64,000 bases of DNA from Lachnospiraceae bacterium (GCA_015056735.1 SVFT01000004.1:1-64000), one strand, 5' to 3'. Shown: positions 6,065-15,071, counted from the stretch's first letter. A program made the numbers and translations. The notes: generated from the sequence alone by a model not told the origin.

Positions 6065-7708
6065 ATGAGAAAAACGGCTGAATTTGCAATAGATAATAAT
6101 GAAGTCGGCGCTGCCGCAGAGTTTATCCGGCAGTGCCTGCATGCATTTAATCCGCAGCGGAATACGGCAAAGACTACACTGATTGCCTTAGAGGCGATCG
6201 AAAGTCTGATAGCGCACGGGCGAAATACCGGCAAACTGCGTGTAAGTGTTCAGAAACTGTTCGGTCGTACCACGATCGAGTTGGGTGCACCGGGCAGTGA
6301 GTACCATCTTCTGGACAATATCAAGTCCGCCGATCTGCCGACAGAGGAGGTTGGCAAGGAAGCGCTCGATGATCTTCGCTTTGTTATGCTTCGTTCGATT
6401 GCGGGCGATCTGCGGTACCGCCATAAAGACGGTTATAACTACATTCGTCTGACGCTGTACAAATACAGACGACTGTTTCTATACAAGACGCTTGCCGCTT
6501 TTTTCTCTTCGATCGGCATAGCGCTTCTTTTATCTGCCTTTGCACCGAGATCATTCAATCAGGGCTTGAATGCCTATGTGCTATCACCTGTCAAGACGAT
6601 TTATTTGAATACGCTGCGGCTTATCATCGCACCCGTCGTATTTTTTTCCATTGTATCCTGCGTGGGCGGTTTTTCGAACCTGCGCGAGCTTGGCAGGATC
6701 GGCAGCAAGACGATCCTGATGTATGTACTGACGACCATTGTGGCTGTACTGGTTGGGATTGGTGTCTTTTACATGTTTGAACCGGGCGATCCTTTACTGG
6801 CGCATGAAATAGAAGTGCCTGTCGTTGCGTCACCGACCGCGGAGCTTTCCGTGACGGAGATTCTGATCGGAATGACACCGTCCAATTTTATCAGTCCGTT
6901 CCTTAACGACAATATGCCGCAGCTGATTTTCATGGCACTCCTTTGCGGTATTGCAACGGGGCTCATCGGCAAGTACTCGGCTGTTCTCATATCACTGTTT
7001 GATGCATTCAATGAACTGTTCATGAAGATCGCATCGATGATTATTCGTTTCATGCCTCTTGCAATCTTTTGCTCAATGGCATCTATGGTCCTGACGACCG
7101 GCAGTAAGACGATTCTGTCTATCTTAGGAATGACAGCGACGTTTATTTTCGGCCTGTTCTGTATGATGGTCTTCTACACGATCCTGATGATTTCTGTCGG
7201 TAGATTGGATCCGTGGAAAATGTTCCGAAAGTATGCACCGACGATGGTGCAGATCTTTTCCATTGGATCGTCTAATGCGGCAATCCCGTTCAACATGGAT
7301 GTGTGCCAGAAGAAGCTGGGAATCAGTCCGAAGATCTGCAGTTTATCTATTCCGCTCGGCTCAACAATCAATATGCATGGAACGTGTATCATGCTCTCGG
7401 TATTCTCACTGACGCTTGCTAAGATTTATGGCGCACCGGTATCGACGAGCCACCTGATCACGCTGGCGATTTTAATCGTACTCCTTTCGATGGGAGCACC
7501 CGGTATCCCGGGCGCTCTTGTGATCTGTCTGTCCGTTCTGTTAGAGCAGATTCATGTGCCGACGGAGGCAGTCGGCCTTGTTATGGGTATCGCACCGCTT
7601 GTCGGGATGTTCCTTTGTATGAGCAACTGTCTGGGGGATGTGGTCGTGACTGCGATCGTCGCGAAAAGATCAGGTGAGATGGATATGGATGTTTACGACA
7701 AGCTATAA
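6065..7708 (+). CDS. SDF (dicarboxylate/amino acid:cation symporter) family protein with N-terminal degenerate HATPase domain
   Basis: The start follows GGAGG. Residues 1 to about 135 resemble a degenerate GHKL domain (ALEAIESLIAHG in the N-box position; the ATP-lid part is not recognisable). Residues about 145-540 are a full SDF/GltP-type symporter: SSNAAIPF near the HP1 loop, PLGSTINMHGTCI in TM7 and SNCLGDVVVTAIV in TM8. By eye the NMDGT motif has Asp changed to His, and the TM8 residues that bind the substrate amino group and side-chain carboxylate (Asp394 and Arg397 in GltPh) are Gly and Leu. Acidic amino acid transport is therefore doubtful. The base composition looks native, unlike the gene before it. 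Confidence 0.85.
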   Translation: MRKTAEFAIDNNEVGAAAEFIRQCLHAFNPQRNTAKTTLIALEAIESLIAHGRNTGKLRVSVQKLFGRTTIELGAPGSEYHLLDNIKSADLPTEEVGKEALDDLRFVMLRSIAGDLRYRHKDGYNYIRLTLYKYRRLFLYKTLAAFFSSIGIALLLSAFAPRSFNQGLNAYVLSPVKTIYLNTLRLIIAPVVFFSIVSCVGGFSNLRELGRIGSKTILMYVLTTIVAVLVGIGVFYMFEPGDPLLAHEIEVPVVASPTAELSVTEILIGMTPSNFISPFLNDNMPQLIFMALLCGIATGLIGKYSAVLISLFDAFNELFMKIASMIIRFMPLAIFCSMASMVLTTGSKTILSILGMTATFIFGLFCMMVFYTILMISVGRLDPWKMFRKYAPTMVQIFSIGSSNAAIPFNMDVCQKKLGISPKICSLSIPLGSTINMHGTCIMLSVFSLTLAKIYGAPVSTSHLITLAILIVLLSMGAPGIPGALVICLSVLLEQIHVPTEAVGLVMGIAPLVGMFLCMSNCLGDVVVTAIVAKRSGEMDMDVYDKL

Positions 7709-7745
7709 ACAATACAGTGATCATGTTTTAAGGGAGATACGGAAG

Positions 7746-9131
7746 ATGGGGATCAAAGCAGCTTTTATGGTACCGCATCCGCCGCTGATCGTGCACGAGG
7801 TAGGTCGAGGCGGGGAGGAAGAAGTTCGTAAGACGATCGATGCATATGAAACGGTTGCGCGGGAAGTTGCGGCTCTTGCGCCCGATACGATCATTGTTTC
7901 CAGTCCGCATTCGATCATGTATCAGGATTATTTTCATATATCACCCGGTCTTGCGGCAACCGGTTCCTTCGCGAATTTTCATGCGCCCGAAGTGCGGTTT
8001 GATGAGACATACGATATGGCGCTCGTCCATGAGATCGAAGTGATTGCAGGAAAGGACGGATTCCCGGCAGGGACGCTTGGCGGGCAGGATCCTGCGCTCG
8101 ATCACGGAACCATGGTGCCGCTTTATTTTATCAGAAAGTACTACAAGGGCGGCAAGATTGTTCGGATCGGCTTATCGGGTCTGCCGCTTACGGATCACTA
8201 TAAGCTCGGGCAGATTGTCGGCGAGGCAGTACGGCATCTTGGTATCAATGCAGTATTCATTGCAAGCGGGGATCTCTCGCACAAACTGCAGGTACACGGC
8301 CCGTACGGCTTTGCCAGGGAAGGCCCGGAATACGATGCGCGCATCATGGATGTCATGTCGCGCGGCTCGTTCGGTGAGCTGTTTGATTTCGATGAAAATT
8401 TCTGCGACAAGGCGGCTGAGTGCGGTCATCGATCGTTCGTGATCATGGCGGGCGTATTAGACGGAACGTCTGTGACGGCGAAACAATATGTGCACGAGGA
8501 TGTGACCGGCGTTGGGTACGGCATCTGCAGCTTCTACCCGGGGGCAGAGGATGACAGTCGCCGATTTTTAAAGATCTACATAGATGAGATAGGCAGAGAT
8601 CTTAGAGAAAAGCGTGAAAAGGCCGATGCGTTTGTGCGTCTTGCACGTCTTTCACTGGAATCTTATATTAAAGAGGGCAACAGGATCGAGGTGCCGGCGG
8701 ATCTTCCCGCTGAGATGACGATGCGGCGGGCCGGTGCATTTGTATCGATCCATAAGCTTGGCAAGCTGCGCGGCTGCATAGGGACAATCCTGCCGACACA
8801 GGACTCAATCGCAAATGAGATTATTGATAATGCGATCAGCGCATCCACACGTGATCCGCGTTTTGAACCGATCACGGAAGAGGAGTTGCCGTTTCTTGAT
8901 ATCAGCGTTGACATTTTAGGAGAACCGGAAGATATTGACTCCGCGAGTCAGCTTGATGTAAAGCGCTATGGCGTTATTGTCACAAGCGGCAGAAAGCGCG
9001 GTCTGCTCCTGCCTGACCTTGACGGTGTCGACACGGTCACAGAGCAGATCAATATTGCAAAACGCAAGGCAGGAATCTATGAAGACGAGCCGGTGCGGCT
9101 GCAGCGATTTGAGGTAATCAGGCACTTCTAG
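7746..9131 (+). CDS. MEMO-like (LigB-fold) plus AMMECR1 fusion protein, AmmeMemoRadiSam type
   Basis: ATG 7746 is chosen because of AAGGGAGATACGG upstream and because MGIKAAFMVPHPPLIVHEVG is the family's start. Residues 1 to about 270 are a MEMO/class III extradiol dioxygenase-like fold with the HPP motif, SPHSIMYQDYF, DHGTMVPLYF and SGDLSHKL. Residues about 285-461 are an AMMECR1 domain: LARLSLESYIKEG, GAFVSIHKLGKLRGCIGTI, TRDPRF, DISVDILGEPE. In the AmmeMemoRadiSam grouping both parts occur with a radical SAM enzyme; none is found in this window. The exact reaction is unknown. The gene sits 38 bases after the SDF gene, in the same direction. Confidence 0.88.
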   Translation: MGIKAAFMVPHPPLIVHEVGRGGEEEVRKTIDAYETVAREVAALAPDTIIVSSPHSIMYQDYFHISPGLAATGSFANFHAPEVRFDETYDMALVHEIEVIAGKDGFPAGTLGGQDPALDHGTMVPLYFIRKYYKGGKIVRIGLSGLPLTDHYKLGQIVGEAVRHLGINAVFIASGDLSHKLQVHGPYGFAREGPEYDARIMDVMSRGSFGELFDFDENFCDKAAECGHRSFVIMAGVLDGTSVTAKQYVHEDVTGVGYGICSFYPGAEDDSRRFLKIYIDEIGRDLREKREKADAFVRLARLSLESYIKEGNRIEVPADLPAEMTMRRAGAFVSIHKLGKLRGCIGTILPTQDSIANEIIDNAISASTRDPRFEPITEEELPFLDISVDILGEPEDIDSASQLDVKRYGVIVTSGRKRGLLLPDLDGVDTVTEQINIAKRKAGIYEDEPVRLQRFEVIRHF

Positions 9132-9222
9132 GATCGGAACACAGAAGTCCGGATAAGGATCGGGATAGCATGGAAGGTTTTAGCAGCGGCTTTCCTGCTT
9201 TGCCGGAAAGGAAGGATGCGAT

Positions 9223-9957
9223 ATGACTAGGAAGATCTTTGCAATCATGCTGGCCTGCATGATGGTGTTTTCTCTTGCTGCTTGCGGCAAGACGGTTGCC
9301 CCTAAGGATGTGCCGGGAACCAAGGAAGCGCAGCGGGCCGTAGCAGACGAGCCGGCAAAGGATGCGCCTTCGGAAACACCTGCTAAGGCGGCTGAGACTG
9401 AAAAGAATGAGGAGCCTGCGGCATTTGCAAAGGCACCTGATATAGCGGGCACTGCAGAGGAAGTGGCGCCTGCGATCGACATTGACGGGTGCGATACTTT
9501 TACGCAGATTATTGATAAGAAGTTTACGGCCGGCATGGGCTATGCAAATGAGCAGGTCGGCGGTACCGACGTTTTCTTCGCATCAAGTGGTACGTTTGAT
9601 AATTTAGACGGTAATTATGCGGCGATCGATGCAGCACTTCTAATCTATAAGGACGGGGTACCGTTTGTGATCGGCAAGATCGCAAGCGGCGGTACCGCAT
9701 ATCCGATCACGATTGCCGGTGATGCAATTTATACAGGCAGCAACCACTGGATGTGCAAGTATGAGATCGAAGATGAAAAGCTCAAACTCGAAGAACTTGC
9801 CTATGTGAACTATGATTCGAACGGAAACGCTGCATACGGCTACGAGCACGATGGCAAAGATATGGGCCTTTGTAATGAAGATGCTGAGAAAGTGTTCAAT
9901 CTTCTGGTTAATGAGATGATGGAAGGCCGCGTGGTCGGTTTCAGTACCGTATCATAG
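9223..9957 (+). CDS. Predicted lipoprotein, unknown function
   Basis: The protein has 244 residues. It starts with a lipoprotein signal peptide ending LAAC (Cys at about residue 21), then an Ala/Glu/Lys/Pro-rich linker to about residue 85, then a globular domain (GCDTFTQIIDKKFTAGMGYA, then DVFFASSGTFDN, VIGKIASGGTAYPI, YELEDEKL-like strands). I do not recognise the domain. It should be anchored on the outer face of the membrane. The start follows AAGGAAGG. It lies 91 bases after the MEMO-AMMECR1 gene and 27 bases before the WYL regulator, so it may be co-transcribed with the latter. Confidence 0.75.
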   Translation: MTRKIFAIMLACMMVFSLAACGKTVAPKDVPGTKEAQRAVADEPAKDAPSETPAKAAETEKNEEPAAFAKAPDIAGTAEEVAPAIDIDGCDTFTQIIDKKFTAGMGYANEQVGGTDVFFASSGTFDNLDGNYAAIDAALLIYKDGVPFVIGKIASGGTAYPITIAGDAIYTGSNHWMCKYEIEDEKLKLEELAYVNYDSNGNAAYGYEHDGKDMGLCNEDAEKVFNLLVNEMMEGRVVGFSTVS

Positions 9958-9984
9958 AATAGACGGTTCTTAGTGAGGTGTCAT

Positions 9985-10977
9985 ATGTCCAGGGCAAACA
10001 ATCAAAAATTGAAACTTTACAGGCTGAAGGACATCATGCTCAAAAAGACAGATGAGGCACACGCGCTCACGATGCCGCAGATTCTCGAGGAACTTGAAAA
10101 GTGCGAAGTTTCGGCTGAACGGAAGAGCATCTACACGGATCTTGAACTGCTTGAGGAACTCGGCGTTGAGATCACGGGGACCAAGGAAGGCAAGTATACT
10201 TATTATGCCGTAAGCGGACGTGAGTTTGAACTGCCCGAGCTTAAGCTTCTTGTAGATGCAATCCAGTCTTCCAAGTTTATTACGATCCGCAAGTCCAAGG
10301 AACTGATTCGTAAGCTCGAGAACTTCTGCAGCGAGTATGAGGCAAAACAATTGCAGCGTCAAGTCTTCGTGCAGGACCGCATCAAGACCATGAACGAGAG
10401 TATCTATTATTCGGTCGATACGATCCACAATGCGATCACGATGAATAAGCAGATTCGTTTTCAATATTATAAATGGAATATCCGCGGGGAGCAGGAGCTA
10501 AAAAGAGACGGCGCTTTTTACCGGATCAGTCCATGGGCGCTTGTATGGGACGATGAGAATTATTACCTTGTAGGATTTGACAATGAGGCAGACTGTATCA
10601 AGCACTACCGTGTCGATAAGATGCTTAAGATCACGATGACGGATGATGCGCGCTGCGGCAAGGAGCATTTTGCCAAGTGGAACGCGGCGGACTATGCTAA
10701 GAAGAATTTTGCTATGTTTGGCGGGAATGAGGAAAATGTGGATGTGGAGATCGAGAACGATATGTGTGGGATCTTTTTTGATCGCTTCGGTCAGGATATT
10801 CGCATAATCCCAATCGACAAATCGCACTCGCGGGTGCACTTAAAAGTGGCACTCAGCGATCATTTCCTTGGTTGGATCTTCGCACTTGGCGACAAGGTTC
10901 GCTTGGTGGGTAATGATACCGTAATGGGGCGTGCGCGGGAATTTATCGTGCGTCTCCATTCGCAATATAACGCATGA
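9985..10977 (+). CDS. WYL domain transcriptional regulator
   Basis: The 330-residue protein begins MSRANNQKLKLYRLKDIML, a helix-turn-helix (HTH_11-type) domain to about 75 (TMPQILEELE, SAERKSIYTDLELLEELG). The WYL domain follows in the middle (IRFQYYKWN, FYRISPWALVWDDENYYLVG, IKHYRVDKM) and then the WCX-type tail (VHLKVALSDHFLGWIFALGD). WYL domains sense nucleic acids or nucleotides and the proteins act as repressors or activators. ATG 9985 has GAGG seven bases upstream; an in-frame GTG at 9973 is less well placed. The target is not evident; the adjacent lipoprotein and mscL are candidates. Confidence 0.9.
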   Translation: MSRANNQKLKLYRLKDIMLKKTDEAHALTMPQILEELEKCEVSAERKSIYTDLELLEELGVEITGTKEGKYTYYAVSGREFELPELKLLVDAIQSSKFITIRKSKELIRKLENFCSEYEAKQLQRQVFVQDRIKTMNESIYYSVDTIHNAITMNKQIRFQYYKWNIRGEQELKRDGAFYRISPWALVWDDENYYLVGFDNEADCIKHYRVDKMLKITMTDDARCGKEHFAKWNAADYAKKNFAMFGGNEENVDVEIENDMCGIFFDRFGQDIRIIPIDKSHSRVHLKVALSDHFLGWIFALGDKVRLVGNDTVMGRAREFIVRLHSQYNA

Positions 10978-10997
10978 ATGTAAGGAGGAGTAGCGAA

Positions 10998-11462
10998 ATG
11001 GGAGAGAACAAAGAAAAGAAGATCCCGGAAGCACCAAAGAAACTGTGGCAGGAGTTTAAAGATTTTATCAACCGCGGCAATGTGATGAATCTGGCTGTCG
11101 GCGTTATGATCGGCGGTGCATTCTCTGCGATTGTCACATCGCTGGTGGATGACATCATCATGCCGATTGTATCGCTGTTTACGGGCGGGCTTGATTTTGC
11201 ATCGCTCTGCGTGAAGCTTGGAGAAGGCGAGAATGCCGCAACGCTCAATTACGGAGCCTTTATTGCGGCGATCATCAATTTTCTGATCATCGCAGCAGTA
11301 ATCTTCATAATGGTGAAGATTCTTTCGAAGATGCTCGTAAAGGAAGCGGCAGAAGAGGCTGTAACAACAAGAGAATGCCCGTTCTGTAAGGAGACAGTCA
11401 GCATTGAGGCAACGAAGTGCCCGCATTGTACATCCGACCTGCCTCCTTACGAAGAAGCATGA
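10998..11462 (+). CDS. mscL: Large-conductance mechanosensitive channel with C-terminal zinc ribbon
   Basis: The protein has 154 residues. After a charged start, KDFINRGNVMNLAVGVMIGG is the MscL N-terminal helix and TM1 and VDDIIMPIVSLFTGG follows; TM2 is AAIINFLIIAAVIFIMVKIL. The tail carries CPFCKETVSIEATKCPHC, a two-CxxC zinc ribbon, in place of the usual amphipathic C-terminal bundle. MscL opens under membrane tension to release solutes during hypo-osmotic shock. AAGGAGG lies just before the start. A terminator for this gene lies downstream inside the opposing rqcH coding sequence. Confidence 0.93.
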   Translation: MGENKEKKIPEAPKKLWQEFKDFINRGNVMNLAVGVMIGGAFSAIVTSLVDDIIMPIVSLFTGGLDFASLCVKLGEGENAATLNYGAFIAAIINFLIIAAVIFIMVKILSKMLVKEAAEEAVTTRECPFCKETVSIEATKCPHCTSDLPPYEEA

Positions 11463-11464
11463 GA

Positions 11465-13228
11465 TCATGGTCGCTCTACCTGTGTAAGTCCCTCAATCGA
11501 GGGAGCGATCGCCATAGAATAGTTTGTATAGTAGACCACGAAGCCCGGTGCACCGCCGCCGGGCTTTTTTACGTTCTTTTTGATCGTATAATCGACCTCG
11601 ACCTTGGGCTGATCCTTTACCTTTGAGTAGTATGCCGCAAGTGCGGCAGCTTCTTCGAAGACGTGATCGGGAAGCTCGCCTGTACCGTCCTTACCCGCAT
11701 ACGGGTTCTTTAGGATCACATGGCTCCCCGGTGCGTGCTTGGCGTGGAACCACCAGTCCCCGCCCGTCGCAAAGCCAAATGTCAGCTCGTCGTTTTGAAA
11801 ATTGTTCTTACCTACGTAGAAGTCGTATCCATCCGCATCACGATAGTGGAGCGGCTTTCCGGTCGGCTTTGCTTTTTTGCCGCCGCCTTTTCTCCGGATG
11901 TAGCCGGTCTCGATCAGCTCTTCTTTGATCTGCGTCAGATCGTCTTCTTTTTCTGCAATATCAAGCGATGTCATAACGGATTCGAGGTGGTCGATCTCGC
12001 GTTTTACTTCTTTTGTCAGCTCCGTCAGCGCTTCGTTCGTTCTCTTCATTTTGCCGTATCTGTCAAAATAACGCTGCGCGTTCTCAGCCGGCGTCAAGGT
12101 ATCATCGAGCGGGATCGTTACCTTTTCGCCGGTATAGTAGTTCTCGCACGTTAAGCTCTTGTCACCCGGTTTTGCGTTATAGCCGTAGGTGTGGAGGAGC
12201 TCACCGTAGATCTTGTATGTATCCCGCTTTTTGGTATCTTCCAGCTGCCGGATCTGCAGATCATACTTTTTGATGTTGCGCTCCAAATGCGTTGAGACGA
12301 TCTTGCGAAGGTCAGTCGACTTCTGGCGGATGCGAGTTACAGCATCCTTCTGCGCATAGTAAGCCTCCAGAAGAGCGGAGACGGAATCATAGGGCTTGCG
12401 CACATCGTCCTCATACATCGTGAGCGTAACGGCCGCATATTCGCGCGGCGACCGATTTTCGAATACGATATTGGGAAGGAATGCGCCGCTTCTGACCTCA
12501 TTGATCAGTGCTGCAAAGTTATTTTCGATAGAAGACAGAGCTTCCTGCGAAAGCGTTCCTAAGGGAAGCGAGCTGTCTACACCGCTTCGGTGGCATATTT
12601 CCTGTGCGATGCAGGGAGAGATGCCGGTATAGACTGTATAAAGCGCCTTGTAAACAGGATCGGAAGGCTTTGCATTCCCGGGAAGGAGCGATTCGGCGTG
12701 ACCTACAAGGAGCGGATCAATCTTATCCTGTGTCTTTGGAATGAAATAATCGCGCCCCGGGAGTACCTCGCGAACGGAACTTACAAGTCCGGAGATATGC
12801 TTGATACTGTCGATGATCTTTTCGTTCTCGTCTACGAAGATGATATTGCTGTGCTTGCCCATCACTTCGATGAGGAGTGATTTTTCCTTAAGATCGCCCA
12901 TTTCATCAAGATGCTGGATGCGTATGCGCACGATGCGTTCAAGGCCCGGCTGTGTGACAGAAAGGATCCTTCCGTTCGACAGATGTTTTCTCAATAGCAT
13001 ACAGAATCCGGGAGCGGACATGGGGTTTACATAACTTTTGCTCGTCAGATAGATGAGCGGGAGAGAAGCGTTTGCCGAGAGAAGGAGTTTAAACTGATCC
13101 TTCTCTTTGCGCACGGTCAGAACGAGAGCGTCGCTTTCCGGCTGTGCGATCTTATAGATTCGACCGCCCGTTAAGGCGTCCGATAGTTCTTTTACGATGC
13201 AGGAAACAGTGATACCGTCAAATGCCAT
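11465..13228 (-). CDS. rqcH: RqcH/NFACT family ribosome-associated quality control protein
   Basis: The 587-residue protein starts MAFDGITVSCIVKELSDAL, the NFACT-N domain (LLLSANASLPLIYLT, APGFCMLLRKHL, IEVMGKHSNIIFVD). A long coiled-coil (about 280-440) follows, and then the NFACT-R domain (YRDADGYDFYVGKNN, ATGGDWWFHAKHAPGSHVIL). RqcH binds stalled 50S subunits with peptidyl-tRNA and recruits tRNA-Ala to add C-terminal alanine tails that mark aborted proteins for degradation. Older annotation as a fibronectin-binding protein is historical. It stands alone, convergent with mscL: the two stop codons are only two bases apart. Confidence 0.93.
   Translation of the reverse strand: MAFDGITVSCIVKELSDALTGGRIYKIAQPESDALVLTVRKEKDQFKLLLSANASLPLIYLTSKSYVNPMSAPGFCMLLRKHLSNGRILSVTQPGLERIVRIRIQHLDEMGDLKEKSLLIEVMGKHSNIIFVDENEKIIDSIKHISGLVSSVREVLPGRDYFIPKTQDKIDPLLVGHAESLLPGNAKPSDPVYKALYTVYTGISPCIAQEICHRSGVDSSLPLGTLSQEALSSIENNFAALINEVRSGAFLPNIVFENRSPREYAAVTLTMYEDDVRKPYDSVSALLEAYYAQKDAVTRIRQKSTDLRKIVSTHLERNIKKYDLQIRQLEDTKKRDTYKIYGELLHTYGYNAKPGDKSLTCENYYTGEKVTIPLDDTLTPAENAQRYFDRYGKMKRTNEALTELTKEVKREIDHLESVMTSLDIAEKEDDLTQIKEELIETGYIRRKGGGKKAKPTGKPLHYRDADGYDFYVGKNNFQNDELTFGFATGGDWWFHAKHAPGSHVILKNPYAGKDGTGELPDHVFEEAAALAAYYSKVKDQPKVEVDYTIKKNVKKPGGGAPGFVVYYTNYSMAIAPSIEGLTQVERP
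11542..11570 (+). terminator. mscL terminator embedded in antisense rqcH coding sequence
   Basis: AGCCCGG (11542-11548) and CCGGGCT (11559-11565) form a GC-rich stem followed by TTTTTT. On the plus strand this is a standard intrinsic terminator 80 bases after the mscL stop. On the minus strand the same bases encode the Lys-Lys-Pro-Gly-Gly-Gly stretch of RqcH. Confidence 0.7.
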
Positions 13229-13255
13229 GATGATTCTCCTTTTCAGACTTTAAAC

Positions 13256-13318
13256 AGTATAGCAGATATTGGGATAAAACAAAATCTGTTGCATAATTTA
13301 CAAAAATTATGGTAAACT
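13256..13318. promoter_or_regulatory. Divergent promoters of rqcH (minus) and secreted glycosidase gene (plus)
   Basis: For the minus strand, TATACT (complement of 13256-13261) is a good -10 box with only a weak -35. For the plus strand, TTGCAT (13289-13294), an 18-base spacer and TAAACT (13313-13318) form a plausible promoter for the secreted protein gene. Confidence 0.45.
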
Positions 13319-13364
13319 TATCATGCACTTATCTTTTTTTATGAAAAAGGAAAGGAGACCATTA

Positions 13365-14981
13365 ATGAAATTAAAAAAGATAATTTCAATGGCAGCGGCA
13401 ACGTTCATGGCAGTGGCTGTTCTTGCGGGAACAGGCGCAGATAAGATGGACGTTCAGGCAGCCGACGCAATGAATGTTAATGCGGCTATCAGCGGTGGCA
13501 ACGTTGTTGTTAACGCATCCGCGACAGGCGCGATCGCCAGCGACGACGGCACGCTTTATCTTTTCGCAGAACCGATCTATTCGGATGCGATCACAACCGA
13601 GGCTCTTGCGACTGCTCCGGCAGGTGCAAACGCATCTTTCAGCACACCGCTGAACTTGAACAGCGCAAATTCCCGTCTGTATTCCAAGTTTTATGTATGC
13701 GCGAAGAGAGGCGGCTCCTTTGTGAAGCTCAATCCCGGCAACTATATCACCAATCCCGAAGCTGTTGCTACCCACACGGCGGGCAGACTTGACGGCAGAG
13801 GCAAGAAGGGCCTTCTGACTGCACCTGAGAAGCTGAACTCCCGTGAGTTCGTAGATCTTGGTGTTAAGCAGGTTCTTTACAACATCTATGTCGGACGTCT
13901 CCTCGGACCGACCGAGAACGGCGCTTACCCGACGATCAACTATAACTACAACGGCAAGAACTATCAGTTCAACGGCCTTTGCGTAGCTGAGTACGACAAT
14001 ATCATCAGCACTTACAATAACGGCGGATGCTCCGTGACCATGTGCCTGATCAACGGTCAGGAATGGGCAGGACGTTCTCCGCAGCTTGTACATCCTCTTT
14101 CCAGAGGCGTTGCATGTCCTTGCTACATGTACAATACGGCTGATGCTTCCGGTACTGAGACACTTGCGGCGATCGCAGCATTCCTCGGCGAGCGTTACAG
14201 CGGTGCACATGGCAAGGTTGACAACTGGGTTGTCGGCAACGAAGTAAACATCAAAGATCAGTGGAACTACGTAAACATCGGTGATCTGACAGCTTACTGC
14301 CAGGAATACATGGAAGGTTTCCGTATTTTCTACAACGGTATCAAGAGCAAGAATGCAAATGCTCGTATCTACATCTGCACAGAGCATCAGTGGGATCGTA
14401 ATCCGAAGGGCGTATTCAGCCACGACGGTTGGGACGGCAAAGACTTTGACGCTACTTTCAATGCGGTTACTTCCGCATCCGGTAACATCGATTGGGGTCT
14501 TATGACACATCCTTATCCGGTACCGCTTACATGGGCTACAGATTGGAACAGCCAGTTCAGAGGCCTCATGACACACAGCCCGAACACGGCATTCGTATCT
14601 ATGTCCAATTTCGAAGTCGTGACAGACTTCTTCTCAAGACCTGAGATGCTTGCCCCGAACGGACAGGTTCGATCCATCATCGCAGGCTGCGGCTATACGA
14701 CTTCCAACGGTGAGGCAGCTGCGAGAGCAGCACTTGTTCTCGGCTACCAGGCAGCTATGATGAATCAGCATGTTGATGCGTTCTTCGTTGCGCAGGAGCT
14801 TGATAATGCAGCTTCCCTTGCACAGGGTCTCGCTGTAGGTCTTTCCAATCCCGACGGCAGCCACAAGACGCTGTATGATTGCTACAAGCAGTTAGACGGC
14901 CCGAATGCTGCACAGTATCAGGCAGAAGCACTTGCGATCCGCGGTGCCTCCAGCTTTGGAGATGTGATCTCCGCAAGATGA
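13365..14981 (+). CDS. Secreted DUF5722-like putative glycoside hydrolase
   Basis: ATG 13365 follows AAAGGAG and gives 538 residues with a signal peptide (KLKKIISMAAATFMAVAVLA, cleavage probably after VQAADA). An N-terminal beta-rich domain (to about 145) precedes a barrel-like domain with VDNWVVGNEVN; this Asn-Glu pair resembles the acid/base position of clan GH-A glycosidases. THPYPVPL and VSMSNFEVVTDFF come later; the Glu in the latter is a candidate nucleophile. The overall layout fits DUF5722. Substrate unknown; presumably an extracellular polysaccharide. It is followed by a strong terminator, so it is monocistronic. Confidence 0.75.
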   Translation: MKLKKIISMAAATFMAVAVLAGTGADKMDVQAADAMNVNAAISGGNVVVNASATGAIASDDGTLYLFAEPIYSDAITTEALATAPAGANASFSTPLNLNSANSRLYSKFYVCAKRGGSFVKLNPGNYITNPEAVATHTAGRLDGRGKKGLLTAPEKLNSREFVDLGVKQVLYNIYVGRLLGPTENGAYPTINYNYNGKNYQFNGLCVAEYDNIISTYNNGGCSVTMCLINGQEWAGRSPQLVHPLSRGVACPCYMYNTADASGTETLAAIAAFLGERYSGAHGKVDNWVVGNEVNIKDQWNYVNIGDLTAYCQEYMEGFRIFYNGIKSKNANARIYICTEHQWDRNPKGVFSHDGWDGKDFDATFNAVTSASGNIDWGLMTHPYPVPLTWATDWNSQFRGLMTHSPNTAFVSMSNFEVVTDFFSRPEMLAPNGQVRSIIAGCGYTTSNGEAAARAALVLGYQAAMMNQHVDAFFVAQELDNAASLAQGLAVGLSNPDGSHKTLYDCYKQLDGPNAAQYQAEALAIRGASSFGDVISAR

Positions 14982-15015
14982 TCGTTTCTGAATAACGATT
15001 CAGATTAGTATTTTC

Positions 15016-15053
15016 ATCACGGTCCATCGAGACTCGGTGGACCGTGATTTTTT
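15016..15053 (+). terminator. Intrinsic terminator after DUF5722 gene
   Basis: ATCACGGTCCA (15016-15026) pairs perfectly with TGGACCGTGAT (15038-15048), with an 11-base loop and a run of six T. This is one of the strongest terminators in the window. Confidence 0.9.
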
Positions 15054-15071
15054 CTGAAACAGGAGTCATTC

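Noticed and set aside
13461..13530. Repeated GCA/GCG-rich stretches and the Ala/Pro-rich part at 63180-63290 as possible tandem repeats
   Set aside because: They are low-complexity secreted-protein or lipoprotein linkers, not DNA repeats with a fixed unit.
13386..14576. Long minus-strand open frame opposite the secreted glycosidase gene
   Set aside because: It lacks any recognisable domain or ribosome binding site and mirrors the codon bias of the plus-strand gene, which has a signal peptide and conserved motifs.
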